A stretch of 64,000 bases of DNA from Rheinheimera sp. (GCF_030690345.1 NZ_JAUYGV010000006.1:434001-498000); one strand, 5' to 3'; shown: positions 11,947 to 22,202, counted from the stretch's first letter. Made by a program: numbers and translations. Notes: generated from the sequence alone by a model not told the origin.

Positions 11947-13024
11947 GGCGCAACTCACGGGTTATAGCATTGATGGTGAGTTGCTGACCACTGCGGTCTA
12001 CCGTTAGTGCCAGACTGGTATTGGGCTCGGTTTCAGCAATCATGTTCAGCGCTTGCTGCACAGTATCAAACTGCCGTCCGTCTATTGCCTGGATAATGTC
12101 GCCTATTTGCAAGCCCGCCTCGGCCGCCGGGCCGTTGGCGTTTACTGCCGTAATACTCAGGCCGTATAACCTTTGCCCGGAGGAAATCAGCTTGTCGCCG
12201 GCGGCGTTTACTACCGCATCACCGGATACACCTAAATTACTACGGGTAACCTTGCCGTGTTTAATCAGTTTTTGCATCACATTCAGGGCCAGCCGATACG
12301 GAATGGCAAAGAAAATACCCTGAATATCCTGACTCTCCAATTGAAACGCTGCGGCATTAATGCCAACCAGGGTACCATTACTGTTCACCAAAGCGCCACC
12401 GGAATTGCCACGGTTAATGGCGGCATCCATCCGCATAAAATCGATATAGCCACGCGAGCTTAAACCGGTATTGCCATTGGCGCTGATAATGCCTTGGGTA
12501 ATAGTTTGGCCCAGATTCAACGGGTTCCCTATCGCCAGCACAACATCGCCTACCTGAGGGTCAAGTTCGGCATCTTGCGGTATCACCGGCAAATTGTCCG
12601 CCTGTACATATAGTACGGCCAAGTCTGTCAGCTCGTCCTGGCCAATTAATACCGCTTCTAACCAGCGGCCGTCCTGCAGGGCAATTTCGATATGGTCTGC
12701 GCCATACACCACATGATAGTTGGTCAGGATATAACCCTGTGCACTCATGACTACGCCGGAGCCAAGCTCTTGCCGCTCTATAGTGCGGGGTCGTAAAGAA
12801 CGTGGATCAACCAGGGTGCTGCGGGTATAAACATTGACCACCGCCGATGCTGCACGGCGCACTGCTTTAGCGTAGCTGACAACCGTTTCTTCTCTACCGG
12901 CATCGTTGTTGCCGAATAATGGGGTCGACAGATAGTTAAAAGATGGGAAAAACAACATCAGCACAAAGGCCAGCGCCAGCCCGTAGGCTATGCTTTTAAG
13001 CAAAAAAAACAAAAATTTAGCCAC
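11942..13024 (-). CDS. degS: Outer membrane stress sensor protease DegS
   Basis: Single TM, trypsin-like GNSGGAL, one PDZ. Confidence 0.93.
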
Positions 13025-13117
13025 GGAGTCGGTGTTGTCTGTAAAATTCAGGTAGTGCTAGCATAGCATTAATATCGTTTAAGCAGTAGCCGTTGGCTAC
13101 TGCTTAAACCTTTGCTA

Positions 13118-14467
13118 TCAGCGAATTAACACATAAAGGTTAGTGTTGCCACGTTGGATATTTAATGCGGCTACACCGCTGCGGTTTTCCAGAGCTTTAC
13201 GCAGCTCTGCCAGATTAACCACACGCTGCCGGTTTACACCGACAATGACATCATCCACCAGCAAGCCGATCTGCGCAGCAGCAGAGTTGTTGCTTACCGC
13301 ATCCACTTTTACCCCACCGTCAGTATTTGACAGTTCGGCGCCGTCCAGCATTGGATGCATTTGATTTGCCGCTACCTGGCCGGAGGATAACTCCTGCAAC
13401 TTAACCGTTACGCTGCGCTCTTTGCCGTCGCGTAAAATACCCAGCTTGGCGTCACGGCCCGCACCCAAGGTGCCAACTTTGGCACGTAGCTCCAAAAAGG
13501 AGTTAATCTTATTGCCATTCATGCTGATAATAACGTCGCCGGATTTCAAACCTGCCTCTGCGGCTGCGCTGTCGGGTAGCACCTCGTTAACAAAGGCGCC
13601 ACGACTTACACTTAAGTTCATCGCTTCGGTTAGTTCGGCATTTACGTCCCCACCACGGATGCCTAAGCTGCCGCGACGAATTTCGCCATATTCCACAATT
13701 TGGTCGACCAGGTTTTTCATCATATTGGCCGGGATGGCAAAACCAATACCGATATTGCCACCGTTTGGCCCGAGAATCGCGGTGTTTATACCGATTAACT
13801 CGCCGCGCAAGTTCACCAGGGCACCACCGGAGTTGCCGCTGTTAATGGCTGCATCGGTTTGGATAAAATCTTCCAGCCCCTCAATACCCAGACCGCCGCG
13901 GCCCAACGCACTGATAATGCCGGAGGTAACGGTTTGCTCCAGGCCAAAAGGATTACCAATGGCAACGGCAAAATCGCCCACCCGTGTTTTGTCAGAGTCT
14001 GCCAGGGGAATTTGTACCAGATTTTTCGCTTCAATTTGTAACAGAGCAATGTCACTTTCCGGATCGGCGCCGAGTTTTTTCGCCTTAAAAGTACGGCCGT
14101 CTTTTAAGCGGACTTCAATATCGTTGGCATCCTCAATTACGTGATTATTGGTAACGATATAGCCTTTATCAGCATCTATCACTACGCCGGAGCCCAGACC
14201 TTTGAAAGGGCGCTCTTCGCGGTATTCGTTCGGGCCGCGTTGGCCAAAGAAATAACGGAAGGCTTCAGGTAAGCGTTGGCGTACTTCGCGGCTGCCTTCT
14301 ACCGAGATGTGCACTACTGCCGGAGTAGCTTGCTCCAGCATTGGCGCCAGGGTGGGTATTTCCTGCTCAGATGAGAAAAACGGTATTCTGGCATCCGCGG
14401 GAGTGGCTGTTGTCAACAACAGGCTGGCTGTAACGGCGGCGCCAAGCAATGACAATTTCTTATTCAT
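13118..14467 (-). CDS. degQ: Periplasmic serine endoprotease DegP/DegQ-like
   Basis: Signal peptide, GNSGGALVNL, two PDZ domains, next to degS. Confidence 0.94.
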   Translation of the reverse strand: MNKKLSLLGAAVTASLLLTTATPADARIPFFSSEQEIPTLAPMLEQATPAVVHISVEGSREVRQRLPEAFRYFFGQRGPNEYREERPFKGLGSGVVIDADKGYIVTNNHVIEDANDIEVRLKDGRTFKAKKLGADPESDIALLQIEAKNLVQIPLADSDKTRVGDFAVAIGNPFGLEQTVTSGIISALGRGGLGIEGLEDFIQTDAAINSGNSGGALVNLRGELIGINTAILGPNGGNIGIGFAIPANMMKNLVDQIVEYGEIRRGSLGIRGGDVNAELTEAMNLSVSRGAFVNEVLPDSAAAEAGLKSGDVIISMNGNKINSFLELRAKVGTLGAGRDAKLGILRDGKERSVTVKLQELSSGQVAANQMHPMLDGAELSNTDGGVKVDAVSNNSAAAQIGLLVDDVIVGVNRQRVVNLAELRKALENRSGVAALNIQRGNTNLYVLIR

Positions 14468-14555
14468 AGCGTAATAGTCTCCTTCAATGATCTGCGACTA
14501 AGAACGTGTAGCAATAAAAAAAGTTCAGCTGACAGTGCTGTACATATGTAACAAA

Positions 14556-15005
14556 TTATTCGCCCGGTTTGCTGTGCTTACGCTCTTTAATCAGGCCGCT
14601 GGCTTCACCGGAGTAATCGCGCGGCTGCTGTTCGGCGTTTGAGTAAACGCGGCGCTTTTCATCAATTTGATTTAACGATTGGCGGATATAAGCTGCGGTG
14701 TCGCCTGACAGATAATTTATGTCCTGCCGCACCGATTCTGTTGGCCGCTCTACCAGTTGCATCTTTGAGTCAGCAATATGCCTTGCAATGCGGGAATAGT
14801 TATCTTGCAGTTGAGTCATTAGCTGATTGGTGGTTTCCAGGTGGCTGGATACATCCTGCCTGTATTGCGCCAACTGAGCCTGACTTTCTTCCAGTTCCAG
14901 CTGTAATTTATGCTGATTAAGCTGCTTTAATGTAATTAAACGCGCGATAACGGCGCCGATAACTAAGCCAGCGCCAAGCCAGGCTGCGGCGTACATATAG
15001 TCCAT
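14556..15005 (-). CDS. zapG: YhcB/ZapG family (DUF1043) protein
   Basis: N-terminal TM plus coiled coil; between degQ and zapE; start moved to MDYMYAAAW. Confidence 0.85.
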   Translation of the reverse strand: MDYMYAAAWLGAGLVIGAVIARLITLKQLNQHKLQLELEESQAQLAQYRQDVSSHLETTNQLMTQLQDNYSRIARHIADSKMQLVERPTESVRQDINYLSGDTAAYIRQSLNQIDEKRRVYSNAEQQPRDYSGEASGLIKERKHSKPGE

Positions 15006-15129
15006 AATAACTCCTGCGGGGTAATATCTTCCAATAGTGTAACCTAACTTCTTATCCACAGTGGTAAGGCATGTTACTATTATCTCTCATATTTAGGGCT
15101 TATCAGCGCAGCTTTCAAGTAAGACTCAG

Positions 15130-16221
15130 ATGACACCACTAGAAAAATACCGCCAGGACTTAACGCGTGACGATTTTCAGCATGACGCCGCGCAGGAATT
15201 CGCTGTTGTCCAACTGCAACGTTTATATGATGATTTCGTCATTCAAAAGCCTGCCTCTGTTTCGCTGTGGCAACGGCTGCGCGGCAAAACAGCAGTTCAG
15301 CCACCAATACAGGGTTTGTATTTTTGGGGGGGAGTTGGCCGCGGTAAAACCTACCTGGTTGATACCTTTTATGAGTGTCTGCCCGGCACACGCAAATTGC
15401 GCATTCACTTTCACCGCTTTATGCATCGCGTGCATGAAGAGCTTAAACTACTAAAAGGTGTTAGTGATCCGCTGGAGAAGGTGGCGGATAAGTTTAAGCA
15501 GGAAACCGATATTCTGTGCTTTGACGAGTTTTTTGTTTCTGACATTACCGACGCGATGATCCTCGGCACCCTGATGCAAGCTTTATTTGCCCGCGGTATT
15601 ACCCTTGTGGCTACGTCAAACATCGAGCCGGATGGTTTGTACCGTAACGGTTTGCAGCGCGCCCGCTTTTTACCGGCCATCGAGCTGATTAAGCAACATA
15701 CGCAAACGGTTAATGTTGACAGCGGCATAGACTACCGGTTGCGTACGCTGGAAAAGGCGGAAATATATCATTATCCGTTGGATGCACAGGCCGAGACGAA
15801 CTTGTTGCAGTATTTCACCGCCTTGTCGGTTGAACCGCGCCAACAGCAGGCAGAGATAGAAGTTGCCAATCGAAAATTACACGCCAGGCACGAGGCTGAC
15901 GGCATTGTTTGGTTTGATTTTTCTGAGCTGTGTGAAACCGCGCGCAGCCAATATGATTATATGGAATTAAGCCGCTGTTACCATACGGTGTTGTTGTCCG
16001 GGGTAAAAATCATGGGGCGGCAAAATGACGACGTAGCGCGGCGTTTTATTGCCCTGGTAGATGAGTTCTATGAGCGCCACGTTAAGCTGATTATTTCCGC
16101 ACAAACTGCGCTGGAACAACTGTATAGCGATGGCATTTTAAACTTTGAGTTTAAACGCTGTATCAGCCGGTTGCAGGAAATGCAGTCGCGCGATTATCTG
16201 GCTAAAGCACACTTACCTTAA
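15130..16221 (+). CDS. zapE: Cell division ATPase ZapE (AFG1-like)
   Basis: GLYFWGGVGRGKTYLVDTFYE Walker A; AFG1 family. Confidence 0.95.
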   Translation: MTPLEKYRQDLTRDDFQHDAAQEFAVVQLQRLYDDFVIQKPASVSLWQRLRGKTAVQPPIQGLYFWGGVGRGKTYLVDTFYECLPGTRKLRIHFHRFMHRVHEELKLLKGVSDPLEKVADKFKQETDILCFDEFFVSDITDAMILGTLMQALFARGITLVATSNIEPDGLYRNGLQRARFLPAIELIKQHTQTVNVDSGIDYRLRTLEKAEIYHYPLDAQAETNLLQYFTALSVEPRQQQAEIEVANRKLHARHEADGIVWFDFSELCETARSQYDYMELSRCYHTVLLSGVKIMGRQNDDVARRFIALVDEFYERHVKLIISAQTALEQLYSDGILNFEFKRCISRLQEMQSRDYLAKAHLP

Positions 16222-16321
16222 CTTTTTTGCCAATTCAGTGGAATTTTTTAGACAAGGTGCTGATTTTTGCAATTGGTTAATATATAATCCGCGCCCGGCC
16301 TACGTTACAGCCTAATACTGC

Positions 16322-16363
16322 CGTTAGCCCGGTAGTTTTTGTACTCGAAGGGGTACGCTAACG
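16322..16363 (+). promoter_or_regulatory. Structured rplM-rpsI 5' leader hairpin (candidate L13 autoregulatory element)
   Basis: CGTTAGC...GTACTC-GAAG-GGGTAC-GCTAACG: two nested stems in the leader, about 60 nt before the rplM ATG. Confidence 0.5.
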
Positions 16364-16424
16364 ACACAAGCTGCATCAGCCCTGCACTGTGTCAGGTGTA
16401 ACTAAGTTATTTTTGGATAGATAA

Positions 16425-16853
16425 ATGAAAACTTTTACTGCTAAGCCAGAAAGCGTAACCCGCGACTGGTTCGTTGTTGATGCGACAGGTAAAACACTGG
16501 GCCGTATCGCAACAGAAATCGCTGCCCGTTTACGTGGTAAGCACAAGCCAGAGTACACTCCACACGTTGATACCGGTGATTACATCATCGTGGTAAATGC
16601 GGAAAAAGTGGCGGTTACCGGCAACAAAGCACAGAACAAAATGTATTATTCTCACACTGGCTTCCCTGGTGGTATCAAGGAAATCAGCTTCGAGAAATTG
16701 ATCGCGAAGAAACCAGAAATGGTTCTGGAACTTGCTATTAAAGGCATGTTACCAAAAGGTCCACTGGGCCGCGCTATGTTCCGTAAGTTGAAAGTTTACG
16801 CCGGCGCCGAGCATCAGCATGCTGCTCAGCAACCGCAAGTATTAGATATTTAA
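16425..16853 (+). CDS. rplM: 50S ribosomal protein L13
   Basis: Characteristic L13 sequence. Confidence 0.99.
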   Translation: MKTFTAKPESVTRDWFVVDATGKTLGRIATEIAARLRGKHKPEYTPHVDTGDYIIVVNAEKVAVTGNKAQNKMYYSHTGFPGGIKEISFEKLIAKKPEMVLELAIKGMLPKGPLGRAMFRKLKVYAGAEHQHAAQQPQVLDI

Positions 16854-16865
16854 TCGGAGCATAAC

Positions 16866-17258
16866 ATGGCACAGAATCAATATTACGGAACTGGTCGTCG
16901 TAAAAGCTCAACGGCCCGCGTTTTCATCAAAGCCGGTTCAGGTAACATCGTTGTTAATCAGCGCGCGTTAACTGAATACTTCGGTCGTGAAACAGCTTGT
17001 ATGATTGTTAAACAACCATTAGAGCTGGTTGGTATGGTTGAGAAATTCGACCTGTACATCACTGTTAAAGGTGGTGGTATCAGCGGTCAGGCCGGTGCTA
17101 TCCGTCACGGTATTACCCGTGCACTGATGGAATTCGACGAGTCACTGCGTCCGGCACTGCGTAAAGCAGGCTTCGTTACCCGTGACGCGCGTCAGGTTGA
17201 ACGTAAGAAAGTGGGTCTGCGTAAAGCACGTAAACGTCCACAGTACTCAAAACGTTAA
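16866..17258 (+). CDS. rpsI: 30S ribosomal protein S9
   Basis: Characteristic S9 sequence ending [11 protein letters not shown]. Confidence 0.99.
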   Translation: MAQNQYYGTGRRKSSTARVFIKAGSGNIVVNQRALTEYFGRETACMIVKQPLELVGMVEKFDLYITVKGGGISGQAGAIRHGITRALMEFDESLRPALRKAGFVTRDARQVERKKVGLRKARKRPQYSKR

Positions 17259-17277
17259 GCGTTTTTCAAGTACAAAG

Positions 17278-17306
17278 CCCGGCACCTCGTTGCCGGGTTT
17301 TTTTTG
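17278..17306 (+). terminator. Intrinsic terminator after rpsI
   Basis: CCCGGCA-CCTCGT-TGCCGGG-T8. Confidence 0.9.
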
Positions 17307-17515
17307 CCTGTATTTTACCGTCGGCAGCAGCGGCAAACCGGCTGCGAAACTTTGCCGTATAACGCAAAAGGCTAAGATAATACTGATTCAGTTTGCCTTA
17401 ATCCTTGTGTAAAGCAGGGCTTTTCATTATGATCGGCGTTATTTTTTCGATTTATAATAATTGCTGAAATTCAGCCGCTTAAATTCTGTTTAAGCGTTAA
17501 CGTGGAGATGAGTGG

Positions 17516-18106
17516 ATGAGCAATGCGCCTGTAGATCATGGTCGCCGCCGCTTCCTTACCATTGCAACCTCAGTTGTAGGGGGCGTGGGTGCTGTCGGAG
17601 CTGCTGTGCCTTTTGTCGCGTCCTGGATGCCAAGTGAAAAGGCAAAACAGGCTGGGGCAGCGGTCAGTGCGGACATCAGTAAGCTTGAGCCGGGGCAACT
17701 TATCCGGGTTGAGTGGCGTGGCAAGCCGGTTTGGATCGTAAAGCGGCCTCAGGCTATGCTGGACGAGCTGGCCACGCACGAAGACAAGCTGCGTGACCCT
17801 GCATCTGAAGTTGAACAACAACCTGCTTACGCACAAAATCGTCATCGCTCGAAAAAGCCGGAGATTTTTGTTGCTGTAGGTATTTGTACTCACCTCGGTT
17901 GTTCTCCTACCTATATCGCGAATGATTTTGCCGCCCAGGTTGAAGGTGTCAGTTCAGGCTTTTTCTGCCCTTGCCACGGTTCTAAGTTTGATATGGCCGG
18001 CCGTGTGTTCCAAAGTGTACCGGCGCCATCTAACCTGCAGATCCCTCCGTATATGTTTATCGACGACAATACCATTGTGATTGGTGAAGATGAGGGGACT
18101 GTCTGA
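17516..18106 (+). CDS. petA: Ubiquinol-cytochrome c reductase Rieske iron-sulfur subunit
   Basis: CTHLGC and CPCHGS Rieske motifs; N-terminal RRRFLTIA. Confidence 0.97.
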   Translation: MSNAPVDHGRRRFLTIATSVVGGVGAVGAAVPFVASWMPSEKAKQAGAAVSADISKLEPGQLIRVEWRGKPVWIVKRPQAMLDELATHEDKLRDPASEVEQQPAYAQNRHRSKKPEIFVAVGICTHLGCSPTYIANDFAAQVEGVSSGFFCPCHGSKFDMAGRVFQSVPAPSNLQIPPYMFIDDNTIVIGEDEGTV

Positions 18107-19380
18107 TGTTTAAAAATCTGATGAGCTGGATTGAATACCGCTTGCCATTCATGGATAAAATGAATCTCCATGTAATGCAGTACCCGGCACCGAAAAATTT
18201 TAACTTCTGGTACTTCTTTGGCTCGCTGGCCATGTTGGTACTGGTAAACCAGATCCTTACCGGTATCTGGTTGACGATGAACTACGAACCTTCAGCCGAC
18301 GGCGCTTTTGCTTCTGTTGAATACATTATGCGCGATGTTGATTACGGCTGGTTACTGCGGTATATGCACTCTACCGGTGCTTCTGCCTTCTTCGTTGTGG
18401 TTTACCTGCATATGCTGCGTGGCATGATGTATGGCTCTTACCAGAAACCACGTGAGCTGCTGTGGATTTTTGGTATGTTGATTTTCCTCGTGCTGATGGC
18501 TGAAGCTTTTATGGGCTACTTGCTGCCATGGGGCCAGATGTCGTTCTGGGGGGCACAGGTTATTATTTCTATCTTCGGCGTTATTCCCGGCATTGGTGAA
18601 GACTTAACGCTGTGGATCCGTGGTGACTATGTTATTTCCGGCGCTACGCTAAACCGTTTCTTTGCGTTGCATGTTATTGCCCTGCCGCTGGTGCTGGTTA
18701 TTCTGGTATTCCTGCATATTATGGCGCTGCACGAAGTAGGGTCAAATAACCCTGACGGTATCGACATTAAGAAAGACAATGACGGTTCTGTTGTGCAGAC
18801 TGAAGCGGATAAGAAATTCACTTTCCATCAATACTTTACCCGTGGCGGAAAGAAAGTAATTGTTGATGCAATCCCGTTCCACCCGTACTACACGGTAAAA
18901 GACTTAGTCGGCGTGGCAGGCTTCCTGCTTATTTTTGCCTGGGTAATTTTCTTCCTGCCGGAAGGTGGTGGTTACTTCCTTGAGCCACCGAACTTTGAAG
19001 CAGCTAACCCGTTGAAGACGCCTGCACACATTGCACCGGTCTGGTATTTCACGCCGTTCTACGCCATTTTACGTGCTGTACCTGACCAGTTGTTTGGCGC
19101 CATTTTTATGTTCCTGGCTATCATAGCACTGGCATTATTACCGTGGATTGATCGCGGCTCAGTGCGTTCTATGCGTTACCGCAGTGGTTTGCATACAGCT
19201 AACCTGATCAACTTCTGCATCAGCTTTGTAGCTTTAGGTGTATTGGGTGTGCTGCCTGCTGAGGGTATCTATACTTTATTAGCGCAGATATTCTCGTTTA
19301 CATACTTTGGCTTCTTTATTTTGTTGTGGTTCTACAGCAAGAATGAAAAAACAAAACCATTACCAGTAAGGTTAACCTGA
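18106..19380 (+). CDS. petB: Cytochrome b (bc1 complex)
   Basis: Cytochrome b multi-pass sequence with heme His pattern and PVWYF. Confidence 0.97.
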   Translation: MFKNLMSWIEYRLPFMDKMNLHVMQYPAPKNFNFWYFFGSLAMLVLVNQILTGIWLTMNYEPSADGAFASVEYIMRDVDYGWLLRYMHSTGASAFFVVVYLHMLRGMMYGSYQKPRELLWIFGMLIFLVLMAEAFMGYLLPWGQMSFWGAQVIISIFGVIPGIGEDLTLWIRGDYVISGATLNRFFALHVIALPLVLVILVFLHIMALHEVGSNNPDGIDIKKDNDGSVVQTEADKKFTFHQYFTRGGKKVIVDAIPFHPYYTVKDLVGVAGFLLIFAWVIFFLPEGGGYFLEPPNFEAANPLKTPAHIAPVWYFTPFYAILRAVPDQLFGAIFMFLAIIALALLPWIDRGSVRSMRYRSGLHTANLINFCISFVALGVLGVLPAEGIYTLLAQIFSFTYFGFFILLWFYSKNEKTKPLPVRLT

Positions 19381-20117
19381 TGATGAAGAACCTATTTTCA
19401 GTAATTGCTTTAGTGGCGTCGTCATGGGCAATGGCTGCCGGCCCTGCTGTTCATCTGGACAAGGCGCCTATCGATTTGACAGACAAAGCCTCATTGCAAC
19501 ATGGTGCTAAGTTGTTCCAGAATTATTGTTTGGGCTGCCACCAAATGCAGTACCAGCGTTATTCCCGTACCTTCCGCGATTTAGATATCCCGGAAGATGT
19601 CGGCATGGAAAACCTGATGTTTACCGGTGAAAAAGTGGGTGATCATATTAAAAACAATATGGCAACCAAGGATGCCGAAAAGTGGTTTGGTGCAGCGCCG
19701 CCGGATTTAACCAACGTGGCGCGCGTACGTGGCCCGGACTGGTTGTACACTTATTTACGCAGTTTTTATGCTGATCCGTCACGGCCGTTTGGGGTAAATA
19801 ACGACGTATTCCCAATGGTAGGTATGCCGCATGTACTGCAGGAACTGCAAGGCATGCCATACAAAGCCTACGAGACGCGTTTGGTGGATGGTGAGTCAAA
19901 GCAGGTTTATGTTGGCATTAAAACCGACGGTACCGGTGAGCTGAGTACAGAAGAATATGATCGAGCTGTAGCAGATCTGGTAAACTATCTGGAATACGTT
20001 GGTGAGCCGACCAAACTGGAATCACGTGAGCTTGGTACCAAGGTTATAGTGTTCCTGCTGATTTTCTTTGTGCTGGCATACTTGCTGAAAAAAGAATATT
20101 GGAAAGATGTACATTAA
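19380..20117 (+). CDS. petC: Cytochrome c1
   Basis: CLGCH heme motif, C-terminal TM. Confidence 0.96.
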   Translation: MMKNLFSVIALVASSWAMAAGPAVHLDKAPIDLTDKASLQHGAKLFQNYCLGCHQMQYQRYSRTFRDLDIPEDVGMENLMFTGEKVGDHIKNNMATKDAEKWFGAAPPDLTNVARVRGPDWLYTYLRSFYADPSRPFGVNNDVFPMVGMPHVLQELQGMPYKAYETRLVDGESKQVYVGIKTDGTGELSTEEYDRAVADLVNYLEYVGEPTKLESRELGTKVIVFLLIFFVLAYLLKKEYWKDVH

Positions 20118-20144
20118 CTAGTTATTTCAACTAGATATGTTTAC

Positions 20145-20164
20145 AGGGGCCTTAGCGCCCCTTT
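20145..20164 (+). terminator. Weak intrinsic terminator after petC
   Basis: AGGGGC-CTTAGC-GCCCCT followed by short T run. Confidence 0.45.
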
Positions 20165-20192
20165 GCCGTTTTTTATTTTACCGGAGGAAGAC

Positions 20193-20831
20193 ATGGCGAT
20201 CACTGCCAACAAACGCCCTGTGATGACATTGTTCTCAGCTGCTGATGACATGTTCAGCCATCAGGTACGTATAGTACTGGCTGAAAAAGGCGTAACTGTC
20301 GATATTCTTCAGGTCGCACAAGATAATTTGCCGGAGGACCTGTACGAAGTAAACCCGTATGGCAGCCTGCCAACTTTGCTTGATCGTGAACTGGCGTTGT
20401 ATCAAGCCAATATTATTATGGAGTACCTGGACGAGCGTTTTCCGCACCCGCCGCTGATGCCGGTATATCCGGTAGCACGTGGCCAGGCGCGCCTGATGAT
20501 GTACCGCATAGAGAAAGATTGGTACCGTCAGGCTGCTGCCATTCTCAATGGTGATGAAAACGCTGCCACGGCACGGCAGGAGCTGCGGGAAGGCTTACTG
20601 TCTATTGCACCATTGTTTAACGAAACGCCGTTTTTTATGAGCGAAGAGTTTGGCTTGGTTGACTGCTATATGGCAGCCTTGCTGTGGCGTTTGCCGTTAT
20701 TGGGCATTGAGCTGAACGGCCCTGGTAGCAAAGAGCTGAAAAATTATATGACACGTATTTTTGAACGTGATGCGTTTCAGGCTTCATTAAGTGACGTGGA
20801 GCGTGAGATCCGCAGAGGAATGAAGTTTTAA
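20193..20831 (+). CDS. sspA: Stringent starvation protein A
   Basis: GST-like fold, NPYGSLPTLLDRELALYQANIIMEYLDERFPHPPLMP. Confidence 0.96.
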   Translation: MAITANKRPVMTLFSAADDMFSHQVRIVLAEKGVTVDILQVAQDNLPEDLYEVNPYGSLPTLLDRELALYQANIIMEYLDERFPHPPLMPVYPVARGQARLMMYRIEKDWYRQAAAILNGDENAATARQELREGLLSIAPLFNETPFFMSEEFGLVDCYMAALLWRLPLLGIELNGPGSKELKNYMTRIFERDAFQASLSDVEREIRRGMKF

Positions 20832-21250
20832 TGAAGATGACGCCAAACCGCCCGTATTTGCTACGGGCGTTTTACGAGTGGATTGTCGATAATAATGGCA
20901 CGCCTTATCTGGTGGTAGACGCAACAGCCAGCGATGTAAAGGTGCCCACCCAGTTTGTACAGAATGGCCAGATAGTGCTGAATACTGCACCCTCTGCGGT
21001 AGGTAACCTGCAACTGGGTAATGATGCGGTAACCTTTAATGCCCGCTTCGGTGGTAAACCCTTTGCGCTGTACATTCCGGTAACGGCAGTGTTAGCGATT
21101 TATGCCCGTGAAAACGGCGCCGGCACAGTGTTTACGCTGGAAGAAGAAGAAGACGAAGCAGAAATCTTCAGTGATAGTCTGGATGATGAACCTGTACCGC
21201 CGGAACCACCTAAGCCAAAAAGAGCGTCACACTTAAAGGTTGTGAAGTAA
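20831..21250 (+). CDS. sspB: ClpXP specificity-enhancing factor SspB
   Basis: RPYLLRAFYEWIVDNNGTPYLVVDA; C-terminal LKVVK tail. Confidence 0.95.
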   Translation: MKMTPNRPYLLRAFYEWIVDNNGTPYLVVDATASDVKVPTQFVQNGQIVLNTAPSAVGNLQLGNDAVTFNARFGGKPFALYIPVTAVLAIYARENGAGTVFTLEEEEDEAEIFSDSLDDEPVPPEPPKPKRASHLKVVK

Positions 21251-21272
21251 CAAAGTCATGAAGTAACAAAGT
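21243..21272. repeat. Tandem 14-bp repeat TGAAGTAACAAAGT, 16-bp period, overlapping sspB stop
   Basis: TGAAGTAACAAAGT-CA-TGAAGTAACAAAGT read directly. Confidence 0.9.
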
Positions 21273-21276
21273 GGCG

Positions 21277-22173
21277 CTAGCGGCTGATCTCTGCCTTTGC
21301 TGTGGCAACTTGCCAAAATGCCTGAATAAGCGGTTCGTGCAGCCGCTTATTCAGCATACAAACCCCCAAGTCAAACGGCTCAAAGCGGTAATTCAGCTCC
21401 AATGCCCTGACGCGGTCTTTCACCGGGCTGTTTACTACCACTGCATCAGCTACCAGAGCAACACCGGTACCCAAGGCTACCATCGATACCATGGCTTCAT
21501 GGCCATCCACCTTAGCGACAACCAGTGGTGTTATTGCCATATCGGCCAGCCAGCGGTCAAAGCGGCTGCGGGCCGGGCCATGTTCCGGCATAATCAGCGG
21601 TACCTTGTGCCACTGAACCGGATCTTGTTGCAATAAATCGTTCACTTTACAGGGAATAGTAGGGGCTATCAGCATCACCGGCAGGCTGGCAATGCTTTTG
21701 AACGCCAGGTTGGCCGGCAGATGAGCCGGGTGCGCTGCCAGCGCAATATCGGCTTCATCCAGCCGCACTTTCTCTATCGCCGAAGCGGCATCGCCGGTGG
21801 TCAGTTTTATTTCAGCTTTCGGACACAGTAAACGAAACCGATCCAGAATTGCCGGTAAATGGCTGTAACTGGCAGTAACGGTACAAAATAAGCGGATTTC
21901 GCCGGTTAATTCGGCGCTGGCCAGCTGCAAATCTACTTGTAGCTGATGCCATTCATCCAACCAGGTACGGACGAACCGTTGAAAACGCTGCCCGGCGGAT
22001 GTGAGCCGAACAGAGCGTTTGTCACGGAAAAACAGCTCAGTGCCCAATTCTTCTTCCAGCCGTTGAATTACCCGTGTCAGCGTAGGCGGGCTGACATACA
22101 TTTGTTCGCTGGTTTTACTGAAATTTAAACTGCTGGCCAAATGCTGAAACAATTGAGCACTACGGATATCCAT
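21277..22173 (-). CDS. ilvY: LysR-family HTH regulator IlvY
   Basis: LysR HTH, divergent from ilvC. Confidence 0.95.
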   Translation of the reverse strand: MDIRSAQLFQHLASSLNFSKTSEQMYVSPPTLTRVIQRLEEELGTELFFRDKRSVRLTSAGQRFQRFVRTWLDEWHQLQVDLQLASAELTGEIRLFCTVTASYSHLPAILDRFRLLCPKAEIKLTTGDAASAIEKVRLDEADIALAAHPAHLPANLAFKSIASLPVMLIAPTIPCKVNDLLQQDPVQWHKVPLIMPEHGPARSRFDRWLADMAITPLVVAKVDGHEAMVSMVALGTGVALVADAVVVNSPVKDRVRALELNYRFEPFDLGVCMLNKRLHEPLIQAFWQVATAKAEISR

Positions 22174-22185
22174 ACAAAAGCCTTT

Positions 22186-22202
22186 ATTTCAAAATATGAA
22201 AT
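22186..22202. promoter_or_regulatory. Candidate IlvY operator
   Basis: ATTTCA-AAATA-TGAAAT palindrome in ilvY-ilvC intergenic region. Confidence 0.4.

Noticed and set aside
13422-14144. 240-aa plus-strand ORF opposite degQ
   Set aside because: Shadow ORF; Pro/Ser/Ala-rich translation is typical of antisense frames.
15325-15345. G7 homopolymer in zapE as a phase-variation tract
   Set aside because: It encodes the Walker A region (FWGGVGRGKT) and is too short and constrained to propose phase variation.
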